From Paenibacillus polysaccharolyticus (GTDB taxonomy: Bacteria; Bacillota; Bacilli; Paenibacillales; Paenibacillaceae), in NCBI RefSeq assembly GCF_900102085.1, contig NZ_FMVM01000002.1:1-64000 (forward strand): DNA of 64,000 bases. Direction: 5' to 3'. How positions within the stretch are numbered: the first letter of the stretch is position 1; every line of letters starts with the position of its first letter. The notes below the pieces were generated by a model. The model worked only from the letters and a program-made list of their open reading frames with translations, had not been told where the DNA came from and searched no databases. Made by a program: the position numbers and the translations under genes. This document shows, piece by piece, positions 1 to 8,909 of this stretch.

Positions 1-801
1 GATGAGATGTTTACAGAACTACAGCATTTGACTCGGCAGCATGAGTTTGTCACGGGAATCTTTGTGCAGGCGAAGCTGAACAGCAGAGCCTTGCTGGAGC
101 AAGTCTTTCCGGCGTATGAGCAGATATTTTACAATGTGTTTTCAACAACATCATTGACCGTGCTGTCTCATTGTTTGGAGGGAAGTGTGACGAATTGGAA
201 TGAAGTCATTCAGGGTAATTTGGGACGATCCCATTCCAAGCAATGGGCCCATGAAAAAGCGAGAAAACTGGAGGAAGTACTGAATGAGTGGAGAGAAATT
301 CGGCGTAGCCCTGCTCAAAGCAAGGCACTGCTTGGAATGATCTCTTTATTGCTCGCGATGATTCGGCAACTGGAGGAACTCGAAAAACAAATGGAGGAAC
401 TCGCAGAAAATCTGCCTGAAGTGGAACTAATGAGAAGTATTCCGGGAATTGGAACGAAACTGGCCGCAGCCATTGTAGCTGAACTAGGTGATGTGAAACA
501 GTTTAGAGATGCGAAGCAACTTGTAGCGTTTGCGGGCCTTGACCCCGGGATTTTCAGTTCAGGAAAGTTCACAGCGACAAGTACACGAATCACGAAACGA
601 GGCTCTAAAAGGCTCAGACGTTCGCTATATTTAGCGGTGCAATGTGGAATGCGAAAGAATGCGAATGCAAGAATCCGCTCGTACTACGAGAAAAAAAGAA
701 AAGAGGGCAAGCCCTACAAGGTGGCCGTGATCGCCTGCGCAAACAAGCTGTTGCATCACATTTTCGCCATCTTGCAGAAGGGCCAGCCCTACCAAGTATA
801 A
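1..801 (+). CDS. IS110-family transposase, 3' part (cut by window start)
   Basis: The reading frame is open from the first base (Asp-Glu before the first Met at 7), so the gene starts outside the window. About 266 residues are visible, against roughly 400 for a full IS110-type transposase. The missing part is the N-terminal RuvC-like DEDD nuclease domain. What remains is a helical coiled middle (about residues 85-140) and the C-terminal Transposase_20 domain, with a helix-hairpin-helix-like SIPGIGTKLAAAIVAELGD and GLDPG followed by SSGKF, which holds the serine typical of the family, then the basic RGSKRLRR stretch. Family knowledge: IS110 enzymes recombine DNA with a DEDD plus Ser chemistry guided by an element-encoded RNA. 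Whether the copy is intact cannot be judged here. Confidence 0.9.
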   Translation, partial: DEMFTELQHLTRQHEFVTGIFVQAKLNSRALLEQVFPAYEQIFYNVFSTTSLTVLSHCLEGSVTNWNEVIQGNLGRSHSKQWAHEKARKLEEVLNEWREIRRSPAQSKALLGMISLLLAMIRQLEELEKQMEELAENLPEVELMRSIPGIGTKLAAAIVAELGDVKQFRDAKQLVAFAGLDPGIFSSGKFTATSTRITKRGSKRLRRSLYLAVQCGMRKNANARIRSYYEKKRKEGKPYKVAVIACANKLLHHIFAILQKGQPYQV

Positions 802-816
802 TCCATATTTAACCAA

Positions 817-838
817 AACCTCCATAGCAGTGGAGGTT
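817..838 (+). other. Hairpin just after the IS110 transposase
   Basis: An 8-bp perfect inverted repeat (AACCTCCA, 6-nt loop, TGGAGGTT) begins 15 bp after the transposase stop. No T-run follows, so it is not a classical terminator. It may be part of the right end or of the guide (bridge) RNA region, which lies 3' of the transposase in the IS1111 branch of this family. That assignment is inference. Confidence 0.4.
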
Positions 839-1006
839 ATTTGCATTGGTCGAAAAAAGTATAACATGAAAAGAAAACTCATCCAAGCTGAAATGCTTGA
901 CAAACATTAGCTGGTTTTTTCTTTATAGATAGAGTTTAATTTCGATGTGGAGAGAGTGATCTATATGGGGGATTAAAATAAATGTTGGATTTTAGCAAAA
1001 AAAGTA

Positions 1007-1035
1007 TTGCATATCAGTTTAGTCGGAATTATATT
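1007..1035 (+). promoter_or_regulatory. SigA-type promoter of the gntR-peptide operon
   Basis: TTGCAT (1007-1012), a 17-bp spacer and TATATT (1030-1035) make a good vegetative promoter. It lies inside the longest possible frame of the regulator (first ATG at 982), so the regulator must start further downstream, at 1078. Confidence 0.6.
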
Positions 1036-1039
1036 AATG

Positions 1040-1061
1040 GTATAAGGTCTAGACCATATAC
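1040..1061 (+). promoter_or_regulatory. FadR/GntR-type operator palindrome
   Basis: A 22-bp palindrome with one mismatched pair, core AAGGTCTAGACC, centred between 1050 and 1051. It sits directly downstream of the -10 box and 16 bp before the start codon. The GGTC-GACC core is like known FCD-subfamily operators (FadR, PdhR and LldR type sites contain TGGT/ACCA). Its position over the transcription start suggests autorepression of the whole operon. Confidence 0.6.
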
Positions 1062-1077
1062 AGATCGGAGTGATCAG

Positions 1078-1830
1078 ATGTCTAATCCATTCTCCTTTCA
1101 TTTCGAAAAAGTATCGACTAAAAAGGTTAGTGAATTTATTCGGGAACAACTGGAAGAAGCCATTATTCTAAAAGAGTTGATGAGTGAGGAGCAGCTTCCC
1201 GCTGAACGGGATTTAGCCGAGATGTTTGATGTAAGCCGTATTACGGTTCGCGAAGCGCTCTCAGCACTGGAAGATAAAGGACTGATAGAAAAAAGAGTTG
1301 GAGCCAAAGGTGGAACTTTTGTTCTGCCACTCACGACCAATTCGCATAAACGGACAAGAGAAGAGATCAAACAAGGCTGGGCTCAGATGCTCAAGGTGTT
1401 TGATTACCGGACCATTATTGAGCCGGAGGCGGCTTTTCTGGCTGCTGAGCGGATCACCGCAGGCGAACTGGAACAGTTGTATAACTATATGGAGCAAAGT
1501 ATCGAGCCGGATTGCACACGGGAATGGTTCAGGGCACTGGATGTGAAATTCCATCTAACCATAGCCAAAGCATCACGAAATCCATACTGTGAAACAGCCG
1601 TCAGACAAATTCGAACGAAGATTAACCCGGCGCTCGATCTGATGCCTTACGATGACCGAATTCGTTCCGTAAACTACGAAGTACATATGGAGATTCTTGA
1701 AGCACTTAAGTCAAGAGACAGCGTAAGGTCACGGGATACGATGAAAAGGCATATCGAATTCTCGGCTGATGCCATCTATGCGCGCTTGGTGTCGGAATCC
1801 GAGCAACAGGAAAGGAATGAGATCCAATGA
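1078..1830 (+). CDS. GntR-family regulator, FadR (FCD) subfamily
   Basis: A 250-aa repressor-type protein. The N-terminal winged helix (about residues 15-85) carries [22 protein letters not shown]. The C-terminal FCD domain (about 105-230) has the metal/ligand set D145, H149, H193 and H215. The start at 1078 is chosen because GGAG lies 8 nt upstream and because a promoter and operator occupy 1007-1061, inside the longer frame that begins at 982. The stop overlaps the next start (ATGA), so it is the first gene of an operon for amidohydrolase and peptide uptake. FCD regulators usually sense small carboxylic acids, so a peptide or N-acyl amino acid breakdown product is a plausible effector (inference). 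Confidence 0.88.
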   Translation: MSNPFSFHFEKVSTKKVSEFIREQLEEAIILKELMSEEQLPAERDLAEMFDVSRITVREALSALEDKGLIEKRVGAKGGTFVLPLTTNSHKRTREEIKQGWAQMLKVFDYRTIIEPEAAFLAAERITAGELEQLYNYMEQSIEPDCTREWFRALDVKFHLTIAKASRNPYCETAVRQIRTKINPALDLMPYDDRIRSVNYEVHMEILEALKSRDSVRSRDTMKRHIEFSADAIYARLVSESEQQERNEIQ

Positions 1831-3038
1831 AGCAATCTGAATTAATACAACTGGCTCAGCCGCTACAAGCGAAGTTAAGTGCCTGGCGCAGAGACCTGCA
1901 CCGCCATCCGGAGATTGGTTATGAGGAGCATCGCACCTCTGCTATTGTGGCCGAACATCTGGAAAGCCTTGGACTTGAGGTTACTCGTCATGTTGGGAAG
2001 ACAGGTGTAACTGGCCTGCTTCGCGGAGAAACAGATGGCCCTACCTTTGCACTTCGAGCAGATATGGATGCATTGCCGATTGAAGATCAAAAATCAGTGG
2101 AATATCGCTCAACGGTGAAGGGCAAGGCACACCTCTGTGGTCATGACGCACACACATCGATTCTGATGGGTGCTGCTGAACTACTCACAGGGCTTGGCAG
2201 ACCGAAATCCGGTAATATTAAATTCATCTTTCAACCTGCGGAAGAGGGACTAGCCGGTGCAAGAGCCATGATTCAGGACGGCGTGCTGGAGAATCCAAAG
2301 GTGGATGCCATTGCTGGCTTGCATATGACACCCGGTCAGGATACGGGAACAGTTGGGGTGAGCCAGGGAGTTGCCTTTGCTTCGGCTGATCCGCTCGTCA
2401 TCAAGATTGTGGGTCAGGGAGGTCACGCGGCTCGTCCGCATGAAGGTATTGATGCGATCGCCGTATCCGCTCAGGTGATTACTGCGCTACAAAACATCGC
2501 CAGCCGTATGGTGGACCCGCTTGAACCTGTAGTGGTCACGATTGGTAAAATCACCGGAGGTTATATGGGTACCGCTATAGCACCTGAAGTCGAGATGATT
2601 GGCACAGTCCGCACATTATCTCCTGCAGTGCGTGAACGGATGCCATCTCTGATCAAACAAGTCGTGAACGGTGTCTGCAGTTCTTTCGGAGCGGCATGTG
2701 AAGTCACCTATGGTGACGGTTATCCGGTTGTTGTGAATGACCTTGGCATGGTTGATCTGCTCACAGAGGTCTGTGAAGAGGTGAATGCGCAGAAGGGGTG
2801 GAGTTACATCAAACCGTCGACAGGCGGGGAAGACTTTGCTTTTTATTGCGAACATGTGCCTGGTGTGTTTTTCCGGTTAGGATCGGGAAATGAAGAGGAG
2901 CGTACACGGTATCCGCTTCATCATCCGAGATTTGATCTTGACGAAACGGTCATGCCTTACGGCGTAGGCTTGTTGTCAGCAATTGCACTTGAATTTTTGG
3001 CAAGGAATACAACTTCCAAGGGGGAAGAATCACAATGA
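1827..3038 (+). CDS. M20-family amidohydrolase / peptidase
   Basis: A 403-aa zinc or manganese amidohydrolase of the M20D group (hippurate hydrolase, IAA-amino acid hydrolase, N-acyl-aminoacid hydrolase). Metal ligands are visible: C104 and H106 in HLCGHDAH, E139/E140 in FQPAEEG, H166 in GLHMTP, and a late His in LHHPRFD. The dimerisation (lid) domain lies at about 185-300, with [12 protein letters not shown]. It overlaps the regulator and the ABC binding-protein gene by 4 bp each, so it is translationally coupled to both. The likely role is deacylation or hydrolysis of imported small peptides or acyl-amino acids in the cytoplasm (no signal peptide). The exact substrate cannot be read from sequence. 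Confidence 0.88.
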   Translation: MKQSELIQLAQPLQAKLSAWRRDLHRHPEIGYEEHRTSAIVAEHLESLGLEVTRHVGKTGVTGLLRGETDGPTFALRADMDALPIEDQKSVEYRSTVKGKAHLCGHDAHTSILMGAAELLTGLGRPKSGNIKFIFQPAEEGLAGARAMIQDGVLENPKVDAIAGLHMTPGQDTGTVGVSQGVAFASADPLVIKIVGQGGHAARPHEGIDAIAVSAQVITALQNIASRMVDPLEPVVVTIGKITGGYMGTAIAPEVEMIGTVRTLSPAVRERMPSLIKQVVNGVCSSFGAACEVTYGDGYPVVVNDLGMVDLLTEVCEEVNAQKGWSYIKPSTGGEDFAFYCEHVPGVFFRLGSGNEEERTRYPLHHPRFDLDETVMPYGVGLLSAIALEFLARNTTSKGEESQ

Positions 3039-4606
3039 AAAAGAGACAATGGACAGGCTTGTGGATTACTTTGCTGGCAATCGTGATGGTGTTAAGTGCT
3101 TGTGGTGGGGGCAGTAAAGGTACGACGAACAATGCAACCTCTGAAGGAAGCGGAAGCGAAAGTGCAGCTGCCAGTAGCACGTTAACAATTGCGGCGGCAA
3201 CGGATATCGAAAGCTTTGATCCACACAACAATAACAATACCGCGAGTGAAGCTGTGCTTGTAAATGTATTTGATTATTTAATCAAAAACGACAGTCAGCA
3301 GAAAAAAGTTCCTGCGCTCGCTACTTCATGGGAGCAAGTGAACGATACAACGTGGAGATTCAAGCTGCGTGAAGGTGTAACGTTCCACAATGGCGACCCG
3401 TTCACTTCCGCTGATGTGAAGTACACGCTGGAGAGAGTCGCTAAAGATAATACGCTGAAGCAAAATAGTTATTTCAAAAACATCGTTGAAGTCAAAGCGG
3501 TGGATGAGCATACGGTAGACATCATTACCGATGGTCCAGACCCGTTGTTGCTCAATCGCTTGTCCAAAATGGGCGCTGGCATCCTGCCTTCCAAATATAT
3601 TGCAGACAAGGGCATGGACACGTTCCTGAAAGAGCCGGTGGGTACTGGCGCATACAAGTTCAGCAAATGGACCAAAGACGACCGGATTGAGCTCGTGAAA
3701 AATGAAAACTATTTCGGCGGTGAGCCGAAGTGGAATGAAGTGGTATTCCGTGTCATCCCTGAGGCTTCCACACGTGTATCTGAATTGCTTGCTGGCGGAG
3801 TTGACGTTGCGTCATCCATCCCATCAACAGATATTGCACGTATTGAAGGCGAAGCAGACAAAAAAATTGTGAAAGCACCTATTCAGCGTGTTCTGCAACT
3901 GATCTTCCGTCAAACGGAAGGCAGCATTACAGCTGATCCAAAAGTTCGTGAAGCCATTGATCTGGCGATTGATAAACAAGGGATCGTAGACAGCATTGCC
4001 GGGGGAGCAGGGATCGTTACACGTACATCTGTAACACCTGGAAACTTCGGAGCTGACCCGTCACTGTATAAGACATCATTGTATGATTTGGAAAAAGCAA
4101 AGCAACTGCTAAAAGAGGCAGGCTACGCTGAAGGCACGGCCGAGATGACCATCTCCGTATCTTCTCAGTACAAGGAACAAGCTGAGGTTGTTGCAGCCAT
4201 GCTGGATCAGGCCGGATTCAAAATCAATCTGGACGTGCTTGAGCCGAGTGCATTCAGCGAGCGTTATAGCTCCAAATCATTTAAAGAAATTTTCATGATC
4301 GGAATCGGTAACTCCCTGTTTGACGCGTCCAACAACTATAACCGCTATATGGTGGAAGAAGCCAAAGGGGAATCGGACTACAACAATCCGGAAGTGGAGA
4401 AGTTGCTGCAATCTGCGCTTGTAAACATGAATCCTGAGTCTCGTGAGAAAGAATATCAGCAAGTACAACAGATTTTCTCAGAAGAGCGCCCTGCCGTATA
4501 TTTGTATCAGATGGAAGGCGTCTATGGAACCAATGACAAAGTGAACTTTGCACCACGCAGTGATGAGATGTTCTATGCGGATGAGATTACACCTGTTGCA
4601 AAGTAA
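3035..4606 (+). CDS. ABC transporter substrate-binding lipoprotein, peptide type (SBP_bac_5)
   Basis: A 523-aa lipoprotein. The signal peptide ends in lipobox LSAC (C23), followed by a Gly/Ser/Ala-rich linker to about residue 50. The mature part is a family 5 solute-binding protein (DppA/OppA/GsiB class): FDPHNNNNTASEAV near the start, then WEQVNDTTWRFKLREGVTFHNGDPFTSADV, the usual family signature. It overlaps the amidohydrolase by 4 bp and is followed by an intrinsic terminator before the permeases, which should give an excess of binding protein over membrane subunits. Substrate is probably di- or oligopeptide, judged from the family and from the two peptidases in the same operon. Confidence 0.92.
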   Translation: MKKRQWTGLWITLLAIVMVLSACGGGSKGTTNNATSEGSGSESAAASSTLTIAAATDIESFDPHNNNNTASEAVLVNVFDYLIKNDSQQKKVPALATSWEQVNDTTWRFKLREGVTFHNGDPFTSADVKYTLERVAKDNTLKQNSYFKNIVEVKAVDEHTVDIITDGPDPLLLNRLSKMGAGILPSKYIADKGMDTFLKEPVGTGAYKFSKWTKDDRIELVKNENYFGGEPKWNEVVFRVIPEASTRVSELLAGGVDVASSIPSTDIARIEGEADKKIVKAPIQRVLQLIFRQTEGSITADPKVREAIDLAIDKQGIVDSIAGGAGIVTRTSVTPGNFGADPSLYKTSLYDLEKAKQLLKEAGYAEGTAEMTISVSSQYKEQAEVVAAMLDQAGFKINLDVLEPSAFSERYSSKSFKEIFMIGIGNSLFDASNNYNRYMVEEAKGESDYNNPEVEKLLQSALVNMNPESREKEYQQVQQIFSEERPAVYLYQMEGVYGTNDKVNFAPRSDEMFYADEITPVAK

Positions 4607-4645
4607 CAGAGGCTAATACCACCTGTCATTGCATGAGTAAGCCGT

Positions 4646-4688
4646 GAACGGCAGGGACTGGATGAACAAGTTCCTGCCGTTCTTTTTT
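4646..4688 (+). terminator. Intra-operon terminator between binding protein and permease
   Basis: A perfect 10-bp stem GAACGGCAGG / CCTGCCGTTC with a 17-nt loop, followed by six T. It lies between the substrate-binding protein and the first permease. The permeases have no obvious promoter, so this is best read as a partial terminator that sets the ratio of binding protein to membrane components. Confidence 0.75.
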
Positions 4689-4710
4689 GGAAAGAGGAGG
4701 TGAGCCGGGA

Positions 4711-5628
4711 GTGGGAAAATACGTATTCAAATCTTTACTGCAGGTCATTCCGGTGCTGTTTATTGTCTCATTAATTGTTTTTATTCTGGTTCGGGTCACG
4801 GGTGATCCTGTGGCTCTGATGTTACCTGAGACCGCTACAGCAGAGGACAGGGCTGTGTTGACGCAGGCACTGGGCCTCGATCAGCCTTTATACGCGCAGT
4901 ATATGAAATTTCTCGGTAATGCCATTCAGGGAGATTTTGGTCAATCCTTTCGTTACGGTCAGCCTGCACTTGAGCTTGTGTTAGAGCGATTGCCTGCAAG
5001 CTTTGAACTTGCCGCGGCTGCCATGTTATTTGCAGTATTGATGGCTGTTCCGCTGGGAGTGATCTCGGCAGTGAAAAGAAATACATTTACCGATCTTCTC
5101 ATTTCAGGTATTTCGGTGATTGGCAAAGCGATGCCAAACTTCTGGATGGGCATTATGCTCATTCTGTTATTCTCCGTTGTGCTGGGCGTTTTACCGGTTT
5201 CGGGTCGCGGAGGTTTATCCCATCTGATTCTGCCCGCTTTTACGCTGGGGGTGGGACTTGCTGCACAGATGACACGGCTAATCCGATCCAGCATGCTGGA
5301 GATTCTGAATCAAGATTACATTCGCACAGCACGCAGTAAAGGACTGGGACGAATGACAGTGATCGCGAGGCACGCGTTCCGTAACGGTTTAATTCCGGTT
5401 GTGACCATTATGAGTCTGCAGTTTACCAGTCTGATCGGAGGTACTTTGATTACAGAAACCGTATTTTCCTGGCCAGGCTTGGGTCAACTGTTAGTTGTGG
5501 CCGTAAATACACATGATATGGCGATTGTGCAAGCAGCCGTGTTTGTGATTGCATTCATTGTAGTGGTTGTTAATATTCTCACGGATGTGTCCTACAGACT
5601 GCTGGATCCACGTATCAAATATGACTAG
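4711..5628 (+). CDS. Peptide ABC transporter permease, DppB type
   Basis: A 305-aa inner-membrane permease with about six membrane segments. The N-terminal segment (VIPVLFIVSLIVFILVRVTGDP) and the conserved GLDQPLYAQY are typical of DppB/OppB/GsiC. The EAA loop that docks to the ATPase is seen in QDYIRTARSKGLG, followed by HAFRNGLIPVVT. The start is taken as GTG 4711, with AGGAGG 10 nt upstream; a TTG at 4687 would also be in frame, but it lies in the terminator T-run. It pairs with the DppC-type gene 15 bp downstream. No ATP-binding subunit is encoded in the operon. Confidence 0.9.
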   Translation: MGKYVFKSLLQVIPVLFIVSLIVFILVRVTGDPVALMLPETATAEDRAVLTQALGLDQPLYAQYMKFLGNAIQGDFGQSFRYGQPALELVLERLPASFELAAAAMLFAVLMAVPLGVISAVKRNTFTDLLISGISVIGKAMPNFWMGIMLILLFSVVLGVLPVSGRGGLSHLILPAFTLGVGLAAQMTRLIRSSMLEILNQDYIRTARSKGLGRMTVIARHAFRNGLIPVVTIMSLQFTSLIGGTLITETVFSWPGLGQLLVVAVNTHDMAIVQAAVFVIAFIVVVVNILTDVSYRLLDPRIKYD

Positions 5629-5643
5629 AAGGGGGTGCGATCT

Positions 5644-6576
5644 ATGAGAGACAACGATGAAACAAATGTTCTGGTTACCGAACCGGACAACAGAAGTTCG
5701 CGTACGATTGCCGGAATTCGATCCATCTGGCAACAGCTAATCATCAGCAAGACCGGATTCATCGGTGCAGTGCTCGTATTGGTTGTTGTCCTGATTGCAA
5801 TAGCCGCACCTCTGCTAACGAGTCATGATCCGTCAGCGGTCAACCCGCTGAACCGTCTCAAACCACCTGCGTGGCTTGAAGGCGGGAAGGCCGAATACTG
5901 GCTGGGAACGGACAATCTGGGCAGAGATATGTGGAGCCGTATTGTATATGGCGCACGCGTGTCTTTAATTGTAGGTATGGGCGCCGTCATAGTCTCCGGA
6001 ATAATCGGAGCCGTTCTGGGTCTGATATCCGGATTCTATGGAAAGTGGCTGGATGCCATTATTATGCGTGTGGGTGATGCATTCATGGCGATACCAACGA
6101 TTCTGTTCATGTTAGTGGTGATGGCTATTGTGGGTCCAGGGATGACCACGTTGATCTTTGTTATCGGTGTAACCAACTGGGTGCCATTCACCCGTGTAGT
6201 TCGTAGTGAAGTGCTTAGTATGAAAGAGCGGGATTTTGTATTTGCCGCCAGATCGATTGGTGCCAAAAATGGACGGCTGATTATCAAGCATATTTTGCCT
6301 AACGTATTGTCGTCGTTTATTGTCATCTGCGGTATGAATGTAGGAACAACAATCATCATGGAAGCGTCGCTGAGTTTTCTGGGACTTGGAATAAAACCAC
6401 CGGATGTATCGTGGGGCGGCATGTTAAGTGACGGACGGCAGTATGTAGCCACGAGCTGGTGGGTTGCTACATTTCCGGGACTAGCTATTACGTTTACTGT
6501 GCTGGGTGTTATTTTCCTCGGCGATTGGTTGCGGGATGTGCTTGATCCTCGAACAGAGTCAGCTCAGAAATCATAA
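5644..6576 (+). CDS. Peptide ABC transporter permease, DppC type
   Basis: A 310-aa permease with an N-terminal cytoplasmic tail, a first membrane segment at about 40-62, and the hallmark WLGTDNLGRDMWSRIVYGARVSL. The EAA loop is ERDFVFAARSIGAKNGRLIIKHILPN. ATG 5644 is preferred over the in-frame GTG at 5635 because AGGGGG lies at a normal distance from it. It forms the heterodimeric channel with the preceding permease. Family knowledge: such transporters need two ATPases (DppD/DppF). These are absent here and must come from another locus. Confidence 0.9.
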   Translation: MRDNDETNVLVTEPDNRSSRTIAGIRSIWQQLIISKTGFIGAVLVLVVVLIAIAAPLLTSHDPSAVNPLNRLKPPAWLEGGKAEYWLGTDNLGRDMWSRIVYGARVSLIVGMGAVIVSGIIGAVLGLISGFYGKWLDAIIMRVGDAFMAIPTILFMLVVMAIVGPGMTTLIFVIGVTNWVPFTRVVRSEVLSMKERDFVFAARSIGAKNGRLIIKHILPNVLSSFIVICGMNVGTTIIMEASLSFLGLGIKPPDVSWGGMLSDGRQYVATSWWVATFPGLAITFTVLGVIFLGDWLRDVLDPRTESAQKS

Positions 6577-6594
6577 CGGAAGGGAGTTATGGAT

Positions 6595-8706
6595 ATGAAA
6601 AAAAGCCAGATTACGCCGGAGGATCTCTATCACTACCGCTGGATCAGTCAGCCAGTGATCAGTGCAAATGGACAAGTAGCCTACGTTGAACAAACGATTG
6701 ATCGGGCGAAGAACGAATATAACACACAAATTCGGGGGATTTCGCTGGATGGGACAGAAGATGTAGCGCTGACGGATGGAACGAAGGATTCCTCTCCTGC
6801 ATGGTCACCAGACGGCAACAAGTTGACGTTTATTCGATCGACTCAGGCTGGAAAAGGACTTTGGTCTGTTCATACGGAATGTACAGAACCATCCATGCTC
6901 ATATCTCCTGAACGTAAAATCATGAGTTACGTCTGGTCTCCCGACGGGAAGTATATTGCGTTTACGAGTAAAGCTCAGATGAATTCAGCTCAATTATCAA
7001 CCGATGAGTCGGCGAAAGACGCTAACGATGAAGCAACACGGCAACCAGAAGCAACATTGCGGGGAAAAGTCTACGAGCGCACTACGCCGAAAGCTGAGGG
7101 ATCAGGTTGGTGGGATGGTCAGTACAGCCATTTGTTTCTTTACGAGATCAAGAGTGGACTAATCAAGCAGATAACCTCCGGGTTATGGAACATCACTACC
7201 CCCGTCTGGTCACCGGACAGCCTGAAACTTGCATTTATCTCCAAACAAGTAGAAGAAGCAGGATCAGATCCGGATTTGCTTCATCATACGGACGTGTATA
7301 TGACCAGCATTGAAGCAAACTCAGGAAAAGTTGAAGAACCTTTCAAAGTTACGGATTCCAGTCTCCAGATCACCCAATTTTCTTTTACAGCCGATGGAAA
7401 ACAACTAATTCTGATTGCAAGCGATCGTAAATACGGAAGTGGAAGTCATCATCAGCTGTTTACACTTCCCGTGAATCGGGGGATACCCAGGCTATTCGCA
7501 CCTGAGCTAGATATGCACATCGGTAATGCTGCACTGGGGGATATGAAGTCGGCAAGCGCCTCTCCTTCGCCAATCATTAGTCGTTCATCTTCTCAACCGG
7601 GAGTATATGTACTAGGCACACATCACGGTAATGTCGATGTATACCGAATTCAGTCCGATGGAAACTGCGAAATGATCACAACTGCAGGAGAAAAAGATGT
7701 TTATCAGTATACGATCTCTGCAGATGAAGAGACTTTGGTTGTAGCTGCGCTCACGGATAAGCATCCAGGAGAGTTGTACACCGTCGGCATGAAAAGCGGT
7801 AAAATGGTCAGACTCACTCATCGTAATGATGAATTTATGGGGGAACGAATGGTTAACGTACCGGCAAGAGTGGAATTCACCTCATCGGACGGTTGGCGGA
7901 TTCAAGGCTGGCTAGCGATGCCTGATTTAACGAAAGATGCAGATTGGACTGAAGCTACGGGTGCAACGGCTCCATCGTCCGGAATTCAGATTGAAGATGA
8001 ACTGCAATCTGATCGTAAGTTACCTTTGATTTTACAGATTCATGGTGGACCTCATGCGATGTATACCGGAGCATTCAGTCATGAGATGCAGACACTTCTC
8101 GCAGAAGGTTATGCTGTATTATGGGTTAATCCTAGAGGTAGCATAGGTTATGGCCAGGAGTTCGCCAGAGCTTGTCGTGGAGACTTCGCTGGCGGTGATT
8201 ATCGGGATCTGATGGAAGCGGTAGACGAAGTGTTAGCTGCACATCCGATCATAGATGAATCACGTTTGGGTGTTGCTGGCGGTAGTTATGGCGGGGTCAT
8301 GACCAACTGGATTGTCGCTCACTCAAACCGTTTCAAAGCAGCAGTGACACAACGCTGTATCTCCAACTGGTTATCCATGTACGGCACAAGCGACATCGGG
8401 ATTTCTTACGTGGAGGGTGTTATTGGGGGGAATCCTGCGGAGAATGCTGCATATCTCTGGTCTCGATCGCCGCTTGCTCATGCGCACAACATCAAAACTC
8501 CGTTGCTTATCATGCACGGGGAACAGGATTATCGAACACCGATAGCTCAGGCGGAGGAATTGTACACGACATTGAAGCGTTATGGAAAAACAACCAAGCT
8601 GATCCGCTACCCGGGTTCTAATCATTCACTGCTCAAAAGTGGCAAACCTTCTCTTCGAGTCGATAGCTTCGAACAGGTGAATGCCTGGTTTAACGAGTAC
8701 TTGTAG
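6595..8706 (+). CDS. S9-family prolyl oligopeptidase / acylaminoacyl peptidase
   Basis: About 703 aa. The N-terminal half is a beta-propeller with TolB-like blades (WSPDGNKLTF, WSPDGKYIAF, WSPDSLKLAF). The C-terminal alpha/beta hydrolase domain has the Ser564 nucleophile in GGSYGG, Asp645 in GEQDYRTP and His677 in GSNHS. The HGGPH oxyanion region is also present. No signal peptide is seen, so it should act in the cytoplasm on imported short peptides. It is the last gene of the peptide operon, 18 bp after the permease, with a terminator downstream. ATG 6595 is preferred to ATG 6589 because the GGGAG site is only 2 nt from the latter. Confidence 0.9.
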   Translation: MKKSQITPEDLYHYRWISQPVISANGQVAYVEQTIDRAKNEYNTQIRGISLDGTEDVALTDGTKDSSPAWSPDGNKLTFIRSTQAGKGLWSVHTECTEPSMLISPERKIMSYVWSPDGKYIAFTSKAQMNSAQLSTDESAKDANDEATRQPEATLRGKVYERTTPKAEGSGWWDGQYSHLFLYEIKSGLIKQITSGLWNITTPVWSPDSLKLAFISKQVEEAGSDPDLLHHTDVYMTSIEANSGKVEEPFKVTDSSLQITQFSFTADGKQLILIASDRKYGSGSHHQLFTLPVNRGIPRLFAPELDMHIGNAALGDMKSASASPSPIISRSSSQPGVYVLGTHHGNVDVYRIQSDGNCEMITTAGEKDVYQYTISADEETLVVAALTDKHPGELYTVGMKSGKMVRLTHRNDEFMGERMVNVPARVEFTSSDGWRIQGWLAMPDLTKDADWTEATGATAPSSGIQIEDELQSDRKLPLILQIHGGPHAMYTGAFSHEMQTLLAEGYAVLWVNPRGSIGYGQEFARACRGDFAGGDYRDLMEAVDEVLAAHPIIDESRLGVAGGSYGGVMTNWIVAHSNRFKAAVTQRCISNWLSMYGTSDIGISYVEGVIGGNPAENAAYLWSRSPLAHAHNIKTPLLIMHGEQDYRTPIAQAEELYTTLKRYGKTTKLIRYPGSNHSLLKSGKPSLRVDSFEQVNAWFNEYL

Positions 8707-8786
8707 CTCATCAAATGCAGAATGAATTCGGGAGTTAGCCTTTCAGCGAATCTTTTTATAGAATGAACACCTAATATAGAGAAGCC

Positions 8787-8817
8787 AAAAAACCGCAATT
8801 GATGCGGTTTTTTTTTT
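8787..8817 (+). terminator. Terminator of the peptide operon
   Basis: Stem ACCGCA / TGCGGT extended by flanking A/T pairs with a 5-nt loop, followed by a long T-run. It ends the operon that starts at the gntR-type gene. Confidence 0.85.
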
Positions 8818-8834
8818 GCTTTATGCAGAAATAG

Positions 8835-8890
8835 TTGAATTCAGTTCTTGAATGATATATATTTTGATTAAATGATAGTATTTACTATCA
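8835..8890 (+). promoter_or_regulatory. Promoter plus 18-bp palindromic operator of the Asp23-like gene
   Basis: TTGAAT (8835-8840), 17 bp, TATATT (8858-8863). Ten bases further a perfect palindrome TGATAGTA-TT-TACTATCA fills 8873-8890, over the expected transcription start and just before the ribosome site. This is the layout of a repressor site. The regulator is not known; ATAGTA/TACTAT half sites resemble those of redox-sensing HxlR/YodB-type repressors, but this is only a resemblance. Confidence 0.5.
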
Positions 8891-8909
8891 AAAAATGGAG
8901 GCGATTCAT

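Noticed and set aside
897-930. Promoter TTGACA at 897 for the regulator gene
   Set aside because: No acceptable -10 box at 16-18 bp; the TTGCAT/TATATT pair at 1007-1035 is clearly better.
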